From assembly GCA_001584585.1 (NCBI GenBank), contig LSYV01000014.1:1731789-1795788 (forward strand): DNA of 64,000 bases. The letters run 5' to 3'. The translations under genes and the position numbers were made by a program. Within the stretch, counting starts at the first letter, position 1; the number at the start of each line of letters is the position of its first letter. Origin of the DNA: Gonium pectorale. Lineage: Eukaryota > Chlorophyta > Chlorophyceae > Chlamydomonadales > Volvocaceae. Below the pieces are notes generated by a model that worked only from the letters and a program-made list of their open reading frames with translations, did not search any database and was not told the DNA's origin. This document shows, piece after piece, positions 31,877 to 43,493 of the stretch.

Positions 31877-34800
31877 ATGGAGCAGGGTAGCGCCCTTCAG
31901 GCAATTGACATCAAAAAAATAGCATGCATCGGTGCCGGCTACGTGGGCGGGCCCAGCATGAGCTGCCTTGCGTACAAGTGCCCAGATGTCATTGTAACAG
32001 TTCTGGATATCAGCCCAGCGCGCGTGGAGGCCTGGAACAGTGATAACTTGCCGATCTATGAGCCTGGATTGCTTGAGATAGTAAAGGCGTGCCGCGGGAG
32101 GAACCTGTTCTTCTCAACGGACGCCAAGAAGCACCTTGCGGAGGCGGACCTAATCTTCGTCTGGTGGGTTGGCAGCAGGGCCGCTGGAGGGGCTCCACAG
32201 CGGGGTATTGGGGTGTGTGGTTGTGGGGATGTACTTCGGGATATCGGCTGCCGTGCAGGAGGGGTGGATGTGTGTCCGTTGCCAAGGTATGATAGCCTGA
32301 CATGAATGTCAGTACGGGGTGTCTGATGCGTTGCCTTCAGGGTGCCTTTGGGACTTTGACTTGTGTCTCTGGCTCCTGTGTGTTGCGCTGCCCGCTCCAT
32401 CCCTTGTCAGCTTCCTGAGCTTCCCTCCTGACGAGCTCCCCCCGTTCTCCCGGGTCTGCTGCCGTAGCGTTAACACCCCAACTAAGCAGCAGGGCGTGGG
32501 CGCGGGAAGGGCAGCAACCTTCGGGTTCTGGGAGGCAGCCGCGCGTCTCATCGCATCTTCGTGCCAGGGCTGTGGCCCAAAGATAGTGGCGGAGAAGTCG
32601 CCCGTGCCTGTCAGGACAGCGCAAGCGATGTCACGGGTGGGTGGCTCTGACCTCCTTGTTGGCTGCCCCTGTCCAGAGGAGGAGTGACCCGTCTTCTTTC
32701 CGCATGCTCGAGGCGCAAGAGCGCATGGTCCTTCCTTTCATCTTGCCATGTGGGCCTTCCATTTCAGCTGAAGACCCGAGAGAGCAGATAAGCTGATTGG
32801 GTTGCTTCCTCTCCCCTCCCGCTCCCGCTCCCTGCGTCAGGTGCTGGTCGGGTGCCAGGGTGCCTCGAAGACGGCATTTGAAGTCATCTCTAACCCGGAA
32901 TTCATGAGCGCCGGGACAGCCATCACCGACTGCCTCGAGCCGGAGCGGGTGAGATAGCGCTAGCAGCCACGGAAGTTGCTCGCGCGAGCCGTTAACGGCT
33001 CACAAGAGGACGGGGTGGTGTCGTCTGCAAATAAGACGCCGCGCCCAGTGACCTTCAGCTAGCAACGCGTCAGAGCTATGAAAGCCGGTGTCAGAATGGC
33101 TCCATCTGCCTGTACCGTCCGCCCCAACCTCTCACCGCTGTGCCGTCTCCGCACCGCCTCCCATCTAACAGTCTATCAAGCTCCCTTGCTTCTTCTCAGC
33201 CTCCTCCGCTCGCCCCTCGCCGGCCCCAGGTGCTCATCGGCGGGCGGGACACTCCTGCAGGGCGCGCCGCGGTAGAGAGTCTGGCGCGGCTGTACCGCCG
33301 CTGGGTCCCCGCCGAGCGCGTGCTGCACATGGGCCTGTGGAGCAGCGAGCTGGCCAAGCTGGCGGCCAACGCTTTCCTGGCGCAGCGCATCTCGTCCATA
33401 AACGCCATTGCGGCACTGTGCGAGGAGACTGGGGCTGATGTGGAGCAGGTTGGTGCGCGGTACAGTGGGCTGGCAAAGACAAGCCACCTCTATTGTCAAT
33501 TGCAAAGTCCTCCTTGAGGCCCTGCGAGGCCCAACAGGAAGCACAGCCTCACGCGTTCCGCAGGCGCCAGAGCTGACCGTCACTGGCCCCAGCCACGCCG
33601 GCATACTCCATGCATCCTCACGCACATACCCACACCTTGCACCCGCTCGTGTTGCGTCGGCATCACGAATCGCTGTACCAAGAATGGAACACTGGAAACG
33701 GCGCGCCCGAAGCATGCAGCAGGCATGAGGACGGAACTAGCGGATCGCGACGCGAGGAACCCGGACATCACCCACCCCGTCGTTTGTATACAGACGCCGG
33801 ACGTTTCTCTGGCGAGAATACATGTTTCCTTCCATACCATGCCGTTCAGATGTCCCCCCACCGTCGTCCGCAGGTGGGCCACGCCATCGGCACGGACAGT
33901 CGCATCGGGCCGCGCTTCCTCAAAGCCGGCTGCGGGTTCGGTGGGCCCGCGCTGCAGAAGCACGTGCTCAACCTGGTCTACATCTGCGAGAGCCTCGGGC
34001 TCAAGCAGGCAGCCGCGTACTGGCAGCAGGTGGAGATGGCGGCTTTTGCGGGGCCAGGGACTTCGAAGTTTGTACCAGCGACCACGGCTGCGACTTCTGT
34101 CGTTTGGCCTGGCGTGCCGATACCCTCTCGCAGCCTGCCCAAACAGTGTCTCCCTTCACAGCTCAGACATCTGACACCCGTGCACTGTATTGGCGTGATT
34201 TGGTGCTTTGCACTTACTGTGATGCGACTGCAAACTCCCCATTCACAAACCACAATACGCGTCCCATGTCAGCATCTATTATGAGCCAGTTGACCTCAAG
34301 GCCTGGTGGAATTCCTTGGGTCCCCATCGGCAATCCAGGTTGTGGACGTGAACGACTGGGTCAAGAACCGCTTCGTGCGCCGCGTCATCAGCGCTATGTT
34401 CAACACCATTCGCGGCAAGCGCATCGCAGTGCTGGGCTTCGCCTACAAGGCCAACACCACCGACACGCGCGACACGGCCGCCATCGACGTGTGCCGCGGG
34501 CTGCTGCTGGACGGGGCAAAGGTGGCGGTGTATGACCCCAAGGTGTGAACGACGTGACGCAGGGCGCGGCGGGTTCAGGGATGGGCGACCATCCCGTCCT
34601 CCGTCCCGACTGCTGCAAGAAACTGTCATCACGGCATTCCTGCCTAGCGCCCGTTATCATGTCCTTCACACTCGTTACGCCGCTGAGGCCCATGCCAGTC
34701 CTTACTGGTACATGCCGCGCGTACATCAAATCTTCTTTCCAGCCCGGCCGCACGCACGCTCGCATGCGGAGCCCCGAGCGAGCCCCTCTCCCCCGCCCGC

Positions 34801-35749
34801 CTGCTCTCCTCCCCGCGCCGCTCCACTGCGCGCCATCCCACCCCTCCCGCACTGCCCTGCCGCCCCTGCCGCCCCGCCACCACCCGGCTGGCCGCCCGCA
34901 GGTCGAGCCGGAGCAGATCCACCTCGACATGTCCCTGCCGCGCGGCTTGCTGGAGCAGGCTGGCCGCCAGCACACCGCCGTATCGCTGGCCACCGTGGAC
35001 GTGACGCGCAACGCCTACGACGCATGCCGCGGCGCGCACGCCGTCTGCGTACTCACGGACTGGCCAGAGTTCAGGTGGGGCGCCGTGCGTGCGTGTGGCG
35101 AGTCGCGTTCGGTGTGCTGTGGTTCCAGCGCATAGGGCGCGTGGGGGAAGCGAATGTTGGGGCGGAGGTGGCGTTCAGCCTCTGAAAGTGCATGTACCAC
35201 CCTCGCCATGCAGTCCCCTATCGTGTCGTGACCCCCGACACGCGGTTTTCTGGCGCTTCTGCGATCGTCTCCCGTGCCGCGACTTGCCGTTACAGGTTAC
35301 TGAACTTCCAGGCCATCTACAGCAGCATGATGAAGCCCGCCTTCATCTTCGACGGCCGCAACCTGCTGGACCATGCGCCGCTCCGGGCCATAGGCTTCGT
35401 GGTGTACGGACAGGGCAAGCCGCTCGACGCGTTCCTCACGCAACGGCTGGGGGAGGACGACTGGAGGCCGCAGTCCACCACAGCGGCGGACGCCGCCGCC
35501 GCGCGCGACACGCTTGCGGACTTGGTGCTGGGTCGGGATGATGACGCACCCGGGCCGTCGTCCTCAGGCGGCGCGCAGGGCTCGGTGGGCAGCTCGGCGG
35601 CGGCGGCAGTGGCGCGGGCTTCGGCAGGAGGCGCAGGCGAGGCCGTCGGCGGGGCGGAGGCCAAGGCGGCGGTGGCCGCTGGGCGAGGGGACGCGGCGTC
35701 GACCGCGGCCGCGGAGGACGACGGGACGGAGGGTAGAGGCGCGGGATAG
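31877..35749 (+). CDS. UDP-glucose 6-dehydrogenase homologue with altered active site
   Basis: Eight exons join in frame: 31877-32163, 32468-32636, 32841-32948, 33230-33448, 33874-34029, 34339-34542, 34902-35074, 35296-35749, giving 589 residues. UGDH normally oxidises UDP-glucose to UDP-glucuronate with two NAD+. Seen here are the NAD-binding [72 protein letters not shown] and [13 protein letters not shown]. Catalytic sites differ, however. The family GGSCFQKD reads GGPALQKH (Cys to Ala, Asp to His), STVPV reads SPVPV, NPEFLAEG reads NPEFMSAG, and FKKDTGDTR reads YKANTTDTR. The conserved Lys and Asn of the SELAKLAAN block remain. After the usual C-terminus there is a low-complexity Ala/Gly/Asp tail of about 105 residues. 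Intact frame and splice sites suggest an expressed pseudoenzyme or a UGDH with a changed reaction, not a decayed gene. Confidence 0.9.
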
Positions 35750-37405
35750 GTGGGAAGTCGTCACTCAGCGGCAAGGCGGATTCCGAGTTGTGCAGGGGAT
35801 CTGAGCTAGCGGCAGTGCGTGATGCGAGGGTTCAAAGAGGAAACAGTAGGCAAGGAACGCTCAAAAGCGGGGCAGGGTAGGTGCGGGAGTCGGCGCGCGA
35901 CGCAACATACTGACTGAGAAGGAGTCCATACCTTCCGGCATGGACGCTACGCCTAAGGAGGCTTCTGCCTGTCATGCGGTCCGAGCACTGCAGGAGCCCG
36001 CACTGGAAGAGCCCGCAGTCAGTTTGGGACATGGAACGCGCTACCGCGTTTGCTACAATGCCGCTATGCACAGAGTGCAGTTCAGTGGCCTATTGACTGA
36101 GTCCTGTAGCTGGCGCCCTCTCTTCGTTTGCATCTGAGAGCTGTCGTAGTGGTAACGGGTTCAGATTGCACGAGTACGGGATACGGGGAGCCGGGGCTGC
36201 GACTCAGAAGGTCCGTCCATGTGCATCCTTTGGGCCCCCGGCACGTGTGGGTTTGTTGCTTGTAGGTAGCGCGCCTACAACGCGTAACATATCATACATA
36301 TATATGTGCATGTGTAGTGGAGGCGTGCCTGGTGATATAGGACAGGCGGGGACGGTGTGTCAACGCTTCATCGCGATTTGGACGAGAGCTGCGTGTTCGA
36401 GTGCAAGAGGTTAGTGAGTTCGCATCCTTGTGGGTAATGGTGTTTAGCACGTAAGATCTTTCCTGCAGCCTGCCGATCGCGGGACTTGCGAGCTTGGCGC
36501 TGATCTAACGTACCAAAGGAGGACCGGGAACCGCGCCGTCCGAATCGGGCACCGCGCGCCTCCGCGCGCTGTGCTGTTCACGACCGGCGAGGGCGTGGCG
36601 GCCAGTGCTCACAAGAAGGTTGCTGACAAAACTGGCTTGATATGGCCAGCGAGTTAGTGGTGTTCGAGCATCTGCAAAAGTCATTTGCGGACAATGCAGC
36701 CCTTGGCGTTCGTTTCTGGTTCTCCACCCATCTGGTATCCACCCGTACTACCGCATACACGGATGTGCAGTTTTTGAACTCTCATAATCTAACCTCCTGG
36801 CATATGCATCAATGCCCGCACAATGCGCAGACAGTTCTGGAAGGACAAAGAATCTTCAGCGGTTCCCGGTGGCGCTGAAATCAGTGCCAACTTGCACAAG
36901 ATCATGCGGGATGCCAAACACCAAAACTAAGAAATAAACCCATAACACATATGTGGTCTCGCAGTGTGTCCAAGCTCCCTGCTCAATGCACACTGCGGCC
37001 TGCACTGCCACGTTTGCGATCTAGCATTAGACGGGCCGCGTAACCGTCAACCTCCGTGCGTGAGGGTTCACAGTGGAATAAATCATCGAAGGCAAATCTG
37101 CAATCCGCAATCCGTCTATGACGCTGGTTGCTATGCAACACCTGCCGTGGCCAAAAGGCTGTGAGGCCTAGCCCGGCAGCCATGGAGCGGGCTGACCACC
37201 GCGTCACATGAACATGCCAGCCACAGCGACGCTAGCCCTGCCCCACTACCAAACCATCACCTGCTGTCAAGCCTCCGATTGCACTGCTACGTCACTCAGT
37301 ACTCCTGGCGTCGGGCGCCTCCCGTTCGTGGCACGGTACACCCACAGTGATACGACAGCGTGCGGTACGGCGGGATACAGCACTGTTGCAGTACAAATAG
37401 CGATC
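35750..37405. other. Intergenic region
   Basis: Between the end of the UGDH-like gene and the stop of the coiled-coil gene (convergent, so two 3' UTRs). No exon is supported. A 78-codon frame at 36642-36878 has no recognisable feature and is probably chance. Confidence 0.4.
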
Positions 37406-40400
37406 TCAGTCCGAGCAGCCGGGCGCGAGCTGCGGCTGCCTCCTGCGCGTGGCGCTAACGCTCTGCATGATGGCGACGCTGTCGGGAATGTACGGGTAGC
37501 ACGCCGTGAGCGATTTGCCCAGCTGCAGGGGGTTCATAACGCTGCGGGGGCCAGGAACGGGAAGGAGCACGAGGATAGGTGAAGGTGGAAGGGTGACAGT
37601 GAGGCAAGACACCGGTAGTGAGGACGCGCAGGGGCGAGGCTTTTGAGGGACGCGCGCGCGGGAGCGCAACGTCAACATCTCTTCACACACGTGCCGCTGA
37701 GGTCGTCGAAAAGGGTGCACCGTATGGCGTAACACTACAGCCCTCCACCCAAGGCACATGCCGGTGACGCAGCTTGTTTAAGTCGACAGTTTGCAAGCGT
37801 GCAGCCCGCGCCGCGCACCTCCAGCAGAGGAACGCGCCCGTATCGCCGTGGGCAAACCGCTCCTTGAGGGCGTTGCGCTGCAGCCGGTCGGCCAGGTCGT
37901 CTACCGCCGAGTAGGCCTGCGTCGGTTGAGCGGTCTGATTAAGCAAGGCGTAGGTGGGTTCGACCGCCGCTTTCGGGCTAACAGGCGCTTCAAAGGAGTG
38001 CGGGCGGACGGGGTGATAGGTAGCGAGACAGGGCCAGCAACATCCAGGACTGACAGGCACGTCAGTGCCGAAAACCCGAATGTGAGCGTTGTGGGGGACA
38101 GCCACCGCCCCGCCCCCCCCCCCGCACTCACCTCAACGGCGTTGTTTGTGGTGCACCTGGAGCTGTGGCCGGTCACTGCCGCCATAAGGACCGACAGCTG
38201 CTGCATCAGCGCCGACCGTTCCTGCAGCACGGGCGCCACCTTCTGCTCCAGCACCGTGCACAGCGACCCCACCTCCTCGAGCTGCTCGGGGGTGAACTTG
38301 ATAGCCGCGCCTACGGCCGGCCATGCGGGCGGGCGGGGCAGACCGTGCGCGTAGTCGCATCTTGCTCAGAGCACTGTATGATAGTGTATGGCCGAGAGTT
38401 GGCATGCGGTGCGCGGCATGTTCGAATTCATTGATAACGTTGGAGCCTGAGGCAGGCGAGCGGTTACCAAGGCGCCACGCCACCGCGTGATGGCCGAAGA
38501 ATGGAACACGGACGCACTGAAGTGGACACCATGCGGGTGTACAGCGGGGAACAAGTTGTGCGAGCCCTGCACACCCGCACAAGCTCTTGCCCACCTATTG
38601 AGGCCCAGAAATCGTCCCCGGGGCGCTCTTGCCGGCCTGTCTCAAGGTTGACGTTCCTGCAAAATCCATCGGAGCCAATCAGGCAGCAGATCGCAGCGTG
38701 GTGGGTGCGCTGATACCCTGCCATGGTAACTTCCAAGAGCGGCCTGGTACCCGCGAGGTCACCCGGCAAGTTGCACTGCGCGGGTTGACCTGACCCGCTG
38801 ACGAGGAAGACCAAGACTGCAGGTCTGCCAGCCATCGCACCAGCCCAGTACCGTGTCCGTCAGCAAATCCTCCCCGGCAGGAACGCCCCGACCTTTGAGC
38901 CCCTTCTCCAGCGTGGGACTCAGCATCCGCCTCGCCTTTCCACGCATGCACCCGTGCGGTCCAACAGCCGCCTCGTCCTCCTCCCACTCACAGGCTGCGA
39001 AGGTAGGGCTCGGGCGACAGCAGCAGCACCTTGCTGATGTAGGAGATTATGCGGCTCAGGAAGCGTTCCAAGCGGGCGTTTTGGGTGCTCCCCGGCCCGA
39101 GCGCCTCGGCCGCGGGCACGAGGAGGCCCGCCTGCGGTGCAGCCGGATAGGCCGGACAGAGCCAGAGCAGCAGAGTCGGGGGTCGAGAGGGGCGATGGGG
39201 CTATGACAGCACCTAACGGGAACTGAGCAGAGGCCGTTGCGCTGAAAGCCGCCCGTGACAAGGAGGGTGCGGTTGCAAGATTGGGCACATGCCCGCAACG
39301 CCACACGGTCGAAAAGCACCAACCAACGCCCAGATCACCGACCGCCGCCCCCACCTGCATGCACATGTGCCTCCACAGCATCCTGAACTCCGCAGTCGTC
39401 AGGCGCTTGAGCTGCTCTGTGGCCTCCTGCGTAAGCTCCCGCACCTCCCCGTCGGGCCCCGGGCAGAACGCCAGCACCGTCGGCAGCGGCGGCACGCCCG
39501 CCGGCGCAATCGCGCCTTGCAGCTGCAATGCCTGCCACGTTGGCGGCCCGCCCCACTCGCCCGACGCGGCCGCCACGGGCATCGCGGCGGGAACAGTTCC
39601 CTGGACGGACCAAAGGGCCGCACGGCCGCCGGCGCTTCCGCCCGCAGCCCCTGCGCCGCCTCCGCCTCCACATCCGCGGTCACTGCCGCCGCTGGAGCTC
39701 CGAAGTAATGGGCTGTCAGGCCGTGTCGCTTGCCGCCAGCCTGCCGGGACCGGGGCTGGGACAGGGACCGCCGTGTCGCCTGCCGGCCGCGGCGCCTGCG
39801 CTTGTGGCAACCCAGACGAAAGGCTGCCCGATGAGGAGGATTGGTGCAGCTCAGTGCTCTGGGCTGATACCAGGAACCCCAGCTGCTGATCCTTGTGGGG
39901 CAGCAGCCGCTCGAGAGCCTTGAGCTTGTTCCGCAGGAACCCGTTGACCTGGCTCAGCTGCTCGAAGCGTTTCGTGAGGGCCCTCAACTCTTGCTGCAGG
40001 TCGGGCAGCGTGGGCTTGCGCGCGCGGCGTGCCGCCGCCGCCGCTGCCGCCGCTGCAGCGGCGGCGTCCGCCCCGGTGGAGACTATGTGGTCTTGAGCGG
40101 CGACACCACCGTATGCTAATGGGTTAAGTGTGTCGACAAGGGAGGGCTGCGGCGGCGCGACCGACGATGCCGCCAGGGTCGTGACCACTTTGGGCATGAG
40201 GAGTGGCGGCTCTGCTGGCCCGGTAAGCAGGGGGTTGGGGGCAAGCCCCGAGGCCGTGCCCGCCTGGTGAGCGAGCACGACACCGCCCCAGGGGCCTGCC
40301 GCGCCAGACGGGAGGGTGACGTTCGTCGTGGGGAAAGCCGCTCGGCTTGTGCTTCCACCAAGCCAGTCCATGCCAGAGTCGTCTAGCTCAGCGAGAAGTC

Positions 40401-40461
40401 CAGGAAACTGCGAAACACGGTGACTGCCTCTGTCTGTTGCCATCAAATTTAGACCGCCCAT
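37406..40461 (-). CDS. Coiled-coil (leucine-zipper-like) protein, possibly regulatory
   Basis: Exons: 40461-39355 (369 codons from ATG), 39131-38992, 38310-38132, 37916-37819, 37541-37406 with stop. The phases of the second and third listed exons do not match, so one more short exon probably lies between 38992 and 38310. Residues about 1-120 are low complexity. A poly-Ala run followed by RRARKP precedes a strong heptad helix (LQQELRALTKRFEQLSQVNG, then FLRNKLKALERLL). After a Ser/Pro/Gly-rich linker come helical blocks: LTTAEFRMLWRHMCMQ, RFLSRIISYISKVLLL, FTPEQLEEVGSLCTVLEQ and DLADRLQRNALKERF. A basic patch before a leucine zipper suggests a DNA-binding bZIP-like protein, but the canonical basic-region Asn-Arg signature is not seen, so this is only a possibility. 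Confidence 0.65.
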
Positions 40462-43400
40462 TCGAAGCTTCACAACCGATCGCTACATCAGAACAGGCGA
40501 GGAGCACTCGGACCTAGATGCCTATGATGACGAACTCTTATAATCTAATCTTCGTCGACTAAACACTTGACTGTAAATGCGACCAAGTGAAGACTGGTTC
40601 CATGCCTGTCCTGCGCGCCCTAACGCTCCACGCTGCCAGCCACATGGCATTCATATGCGTGTACTGCATTTTAAAAGAGCAGTAGAGCAGCAGTGGACGC
40701 ATGACCTAGCGACCACGTGCCCTGTTGCCCCCCCCCCCCTCTCTCGCTGTGTATTGTGCATATGCTCGCCCCAAACTCCTCCCACATAGCTCGGACGACT
40801 CACCGATATCAATCAACGACGCCAAAACCGCCGCAAGGCAGTCTCTTGCATGCCAGTTCCCACCTGACACGTGGTCACGTACGACCAAAAAAGAGCCCCA
40901 CCGCACGGCCCCACTTACCAGATCTCAAAGAACCTAGTTGCAAGCCGTGCAACGCCACCCACCGCCCTTTTCTGTGCTTTGAGGCCTTGTTCCAACCCTC
41001 CTGTAACAGGCCCTCGTACGGTAAACGGTATTGGTTACCTGGTTCGTTGGGCAGCCCCTTGATCTCCCCGCGTGTCGGGCGTCCGGACCTGCATGGAGTT
41101 GCTCCACCAACTTGTGGCCTACCTACAACAGCTCGTCCTCGTCCCCATCTTCGTCCTTGTCCTCCTCGTGCTCCCCGACGCTGCCGTCGTCGCTGCCGTC
41201 GCTGTCCGACTAGGCGCCCGCGTTGGCGTCCAACACGGAAGCGCGCTTGCTTTTGGGGGGCGAGACGAACGTCATGTGTCTTAAAAGTGACACACTGCAA
41301 TTGGGGAGCCACACCACACCTCTACTGTCATACACACTCGAATGCGCGACGTTGCCAGCGCGTTGCCAGTAGGGCGGGCGGGCGGAACAGAAACAGGCTA
41401 GCGAGCGAGGCAAAGGAGAAGATGCACCCAACCCTGGTCCTGGACGGAACTACCTCGCTCGATAGGTCGTGGGCGTTCTTCTCGGCATTGCAGACTTCAC
41501 CACCGGTCCACCAGACCCTAAACGACGAACGTCGATAAGCAGATAGATCTGTGAAGGATGGATCTGTACCCGCCCACCCTACCGGAAACATCGCGCCTTC
41601 GGGTGTGTATGGCCGTGTAGAGGCGGACTCCCTCTTTCTGTGCAGATTTCTCTTTTTTCATGCCCAAACTGCACCTGTATAAGTTTGAGAGTGAGGGCCC
41701 GCCCAGCCACGCGGCCAGCCGCGATGCGAGTTGGCTGCCCGCCCCCAGCAGCAGCAGCCGTAGCCGCCTGTCACTCCAATGGGTGTCCAGCTGCAATTTG
41801 CCGCCCGGTTGCATATCGCCCAACCCTTCTCAGCGGCGCCACCCCAGGAATGTCCGTCCGGAGGAAAAGTGCACACCGTGATGACGGGGTTGGGCATGCC
41901 CAAACCTAATTCCCGTGTTTATGGCGATGGGCATGCCCAACATGCCTCGTGCACGGTAGGCGGCCAGCTTGTTGCCAAACGCTGCTTGAAGGGCGCCCGA
42001 CTGACCTTGGTAATAGGGCCGGAACTTTCGGACCGGAAGGGTACGTACCCCAGTGTCGGGGTCCTGTGACGATGAATTATTGTCACTATTATGCTTGCAC
42101 AATCTTCCAAATCTACACATCTTACTTACAACGTACTCAAGGATACTACGGTTAGCGGTGCCCTACTGCGGTGGCGTGCCCAGCCACTATATATACTATA
42201 TAAGCCAGATGTATTGGGGTGCGCCCGGGGGCCGATTGTCAAATAGTCAACAGTACGTGAGAGCAGACATTGATTCGGGTATATGCCGCCGAAGCTGTAC
42301 AGTCGCTGCCGTACCGGCACGCGACATGCACGCTACACCAGTGCAGGACGTTGTCAGGTTGCTGGTCATAGGAGGCGCGGGAAAACAGCAACATGCGAAG
42401 CTTCAGCTACACATCTAAAAAGATAGCGCGCGACGAATTTGTCATGCATTTGTCCTAGACTGCCGTACAACTGCCGTACAACTACCGTACAACCACAGAT
42501 CTCTTTACGATCAACGGCGTTCATCCCCCTCGGCCATCCTCGCTCCTGAATATAGGGTGGCGACTGCACACGCAAAGCAGACACATCCGCACGCTCAAAG
42601 ATTTACCTTCGGCGCGCGCAAGCATGTATACCATGCCAAGATGTCCAGGGCCTAGCGCCATCCCACTGCGCTCGCCACAGCTGGCACGATACACGCATGA
42701 AACCGCTCACGCAACAAAAGCACCTGCAGCCAGCTAGCATGCCCACGGACGCATGTGGCGCCGCCGGGAACATACCGGTACACGAATTCACCTTTACACG
42801 ATAGAGCGTGACACACTGTTACGGAAATCAGCAGCTTTGCCTCTGCCGCAGCAGCCACTCCAGGGCACCTGAGCAAGCAAAGCGACTGAAGCACGTCAAG
42901 GGTCACTACGACCCAGCAGAGTGCGCAATGCGCGCGGCACGGTATGCGATACGACACAGCTGGTAAGCACAGAGCCCACACACGCCCCACACCTCGACCT
43001 CCGAGGACCTTGAAGCGCAGTCGCGTGCTCGCTCGCTCAGCGCGTGCTCAACGCCTTATGTGAAGCAGGACAGAAGAATGCAGGCAGGGGCACGGACTTC
43101 CAGCCCAGTCATTGTGGCCTGCTGTGGTGCGTACTCTTGACGTACAGTGCAACATGTATTGAAAGGTATTCGGTGTGAGCACTGGCACATTACTTCTAGG
43201 ATTGCCATCATCCTGCAACAAGACCCCTATGTGCTGTGTCCGGTCTCGCCAGCGATGCTCCTTCATTGCTGCGGCTTGCCGGGGTCTCCAGCAGGCAGAT
43301 GAGCGCAATTGTCTCTCCCAATGGATGAATACCTGCATCGCGCACCCTGGACTTCGGCCGTCCGTTCACAGGTTCCACCCTCCGTCAGCTGCCTTGCCGC

Positions 43401-43493
43401 TGCGTTCACCACCGCGGGCAGCTGACTTCGGGTCTTGAGGCCAGCTGACGGCGTGACTTGCGCATGCGTACGCGGCTGCAGCGCCCGTTGCAG
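40462..43493. other. Intergenic region, about 3 kb
   Basis: Holds the promoter of the coiled-coil gene (near 40462) and the 3' flank of the large G8 gene (below 43494). Only a short acidic frame at 41123-41275 (listed separately) and two small palindromes near 41.9 kb stand out. The rest shows no coding pattern. Confidence 0.4.
41123..41275 (-). pseudogene. Acidic C-terminal-tail fragment with in-frame TAG
   Basis: Minus-strand frame reading FVSPPKSKRASVLDANAGA, then TAG, then 28 residues very rich in Asp/Glu (SDSDGSDDG, EHEEDKDEDGDEDELL) and a stop. Such basic-then-acidic tails are typical of chromatin and nucleolar proteins. The TAG could be a splice acceptor (the acidic part would then be a terminal exon) or a real stop in a dead fragment. 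No other exon of such a gene is visible nearby. Confidence 0.3.
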
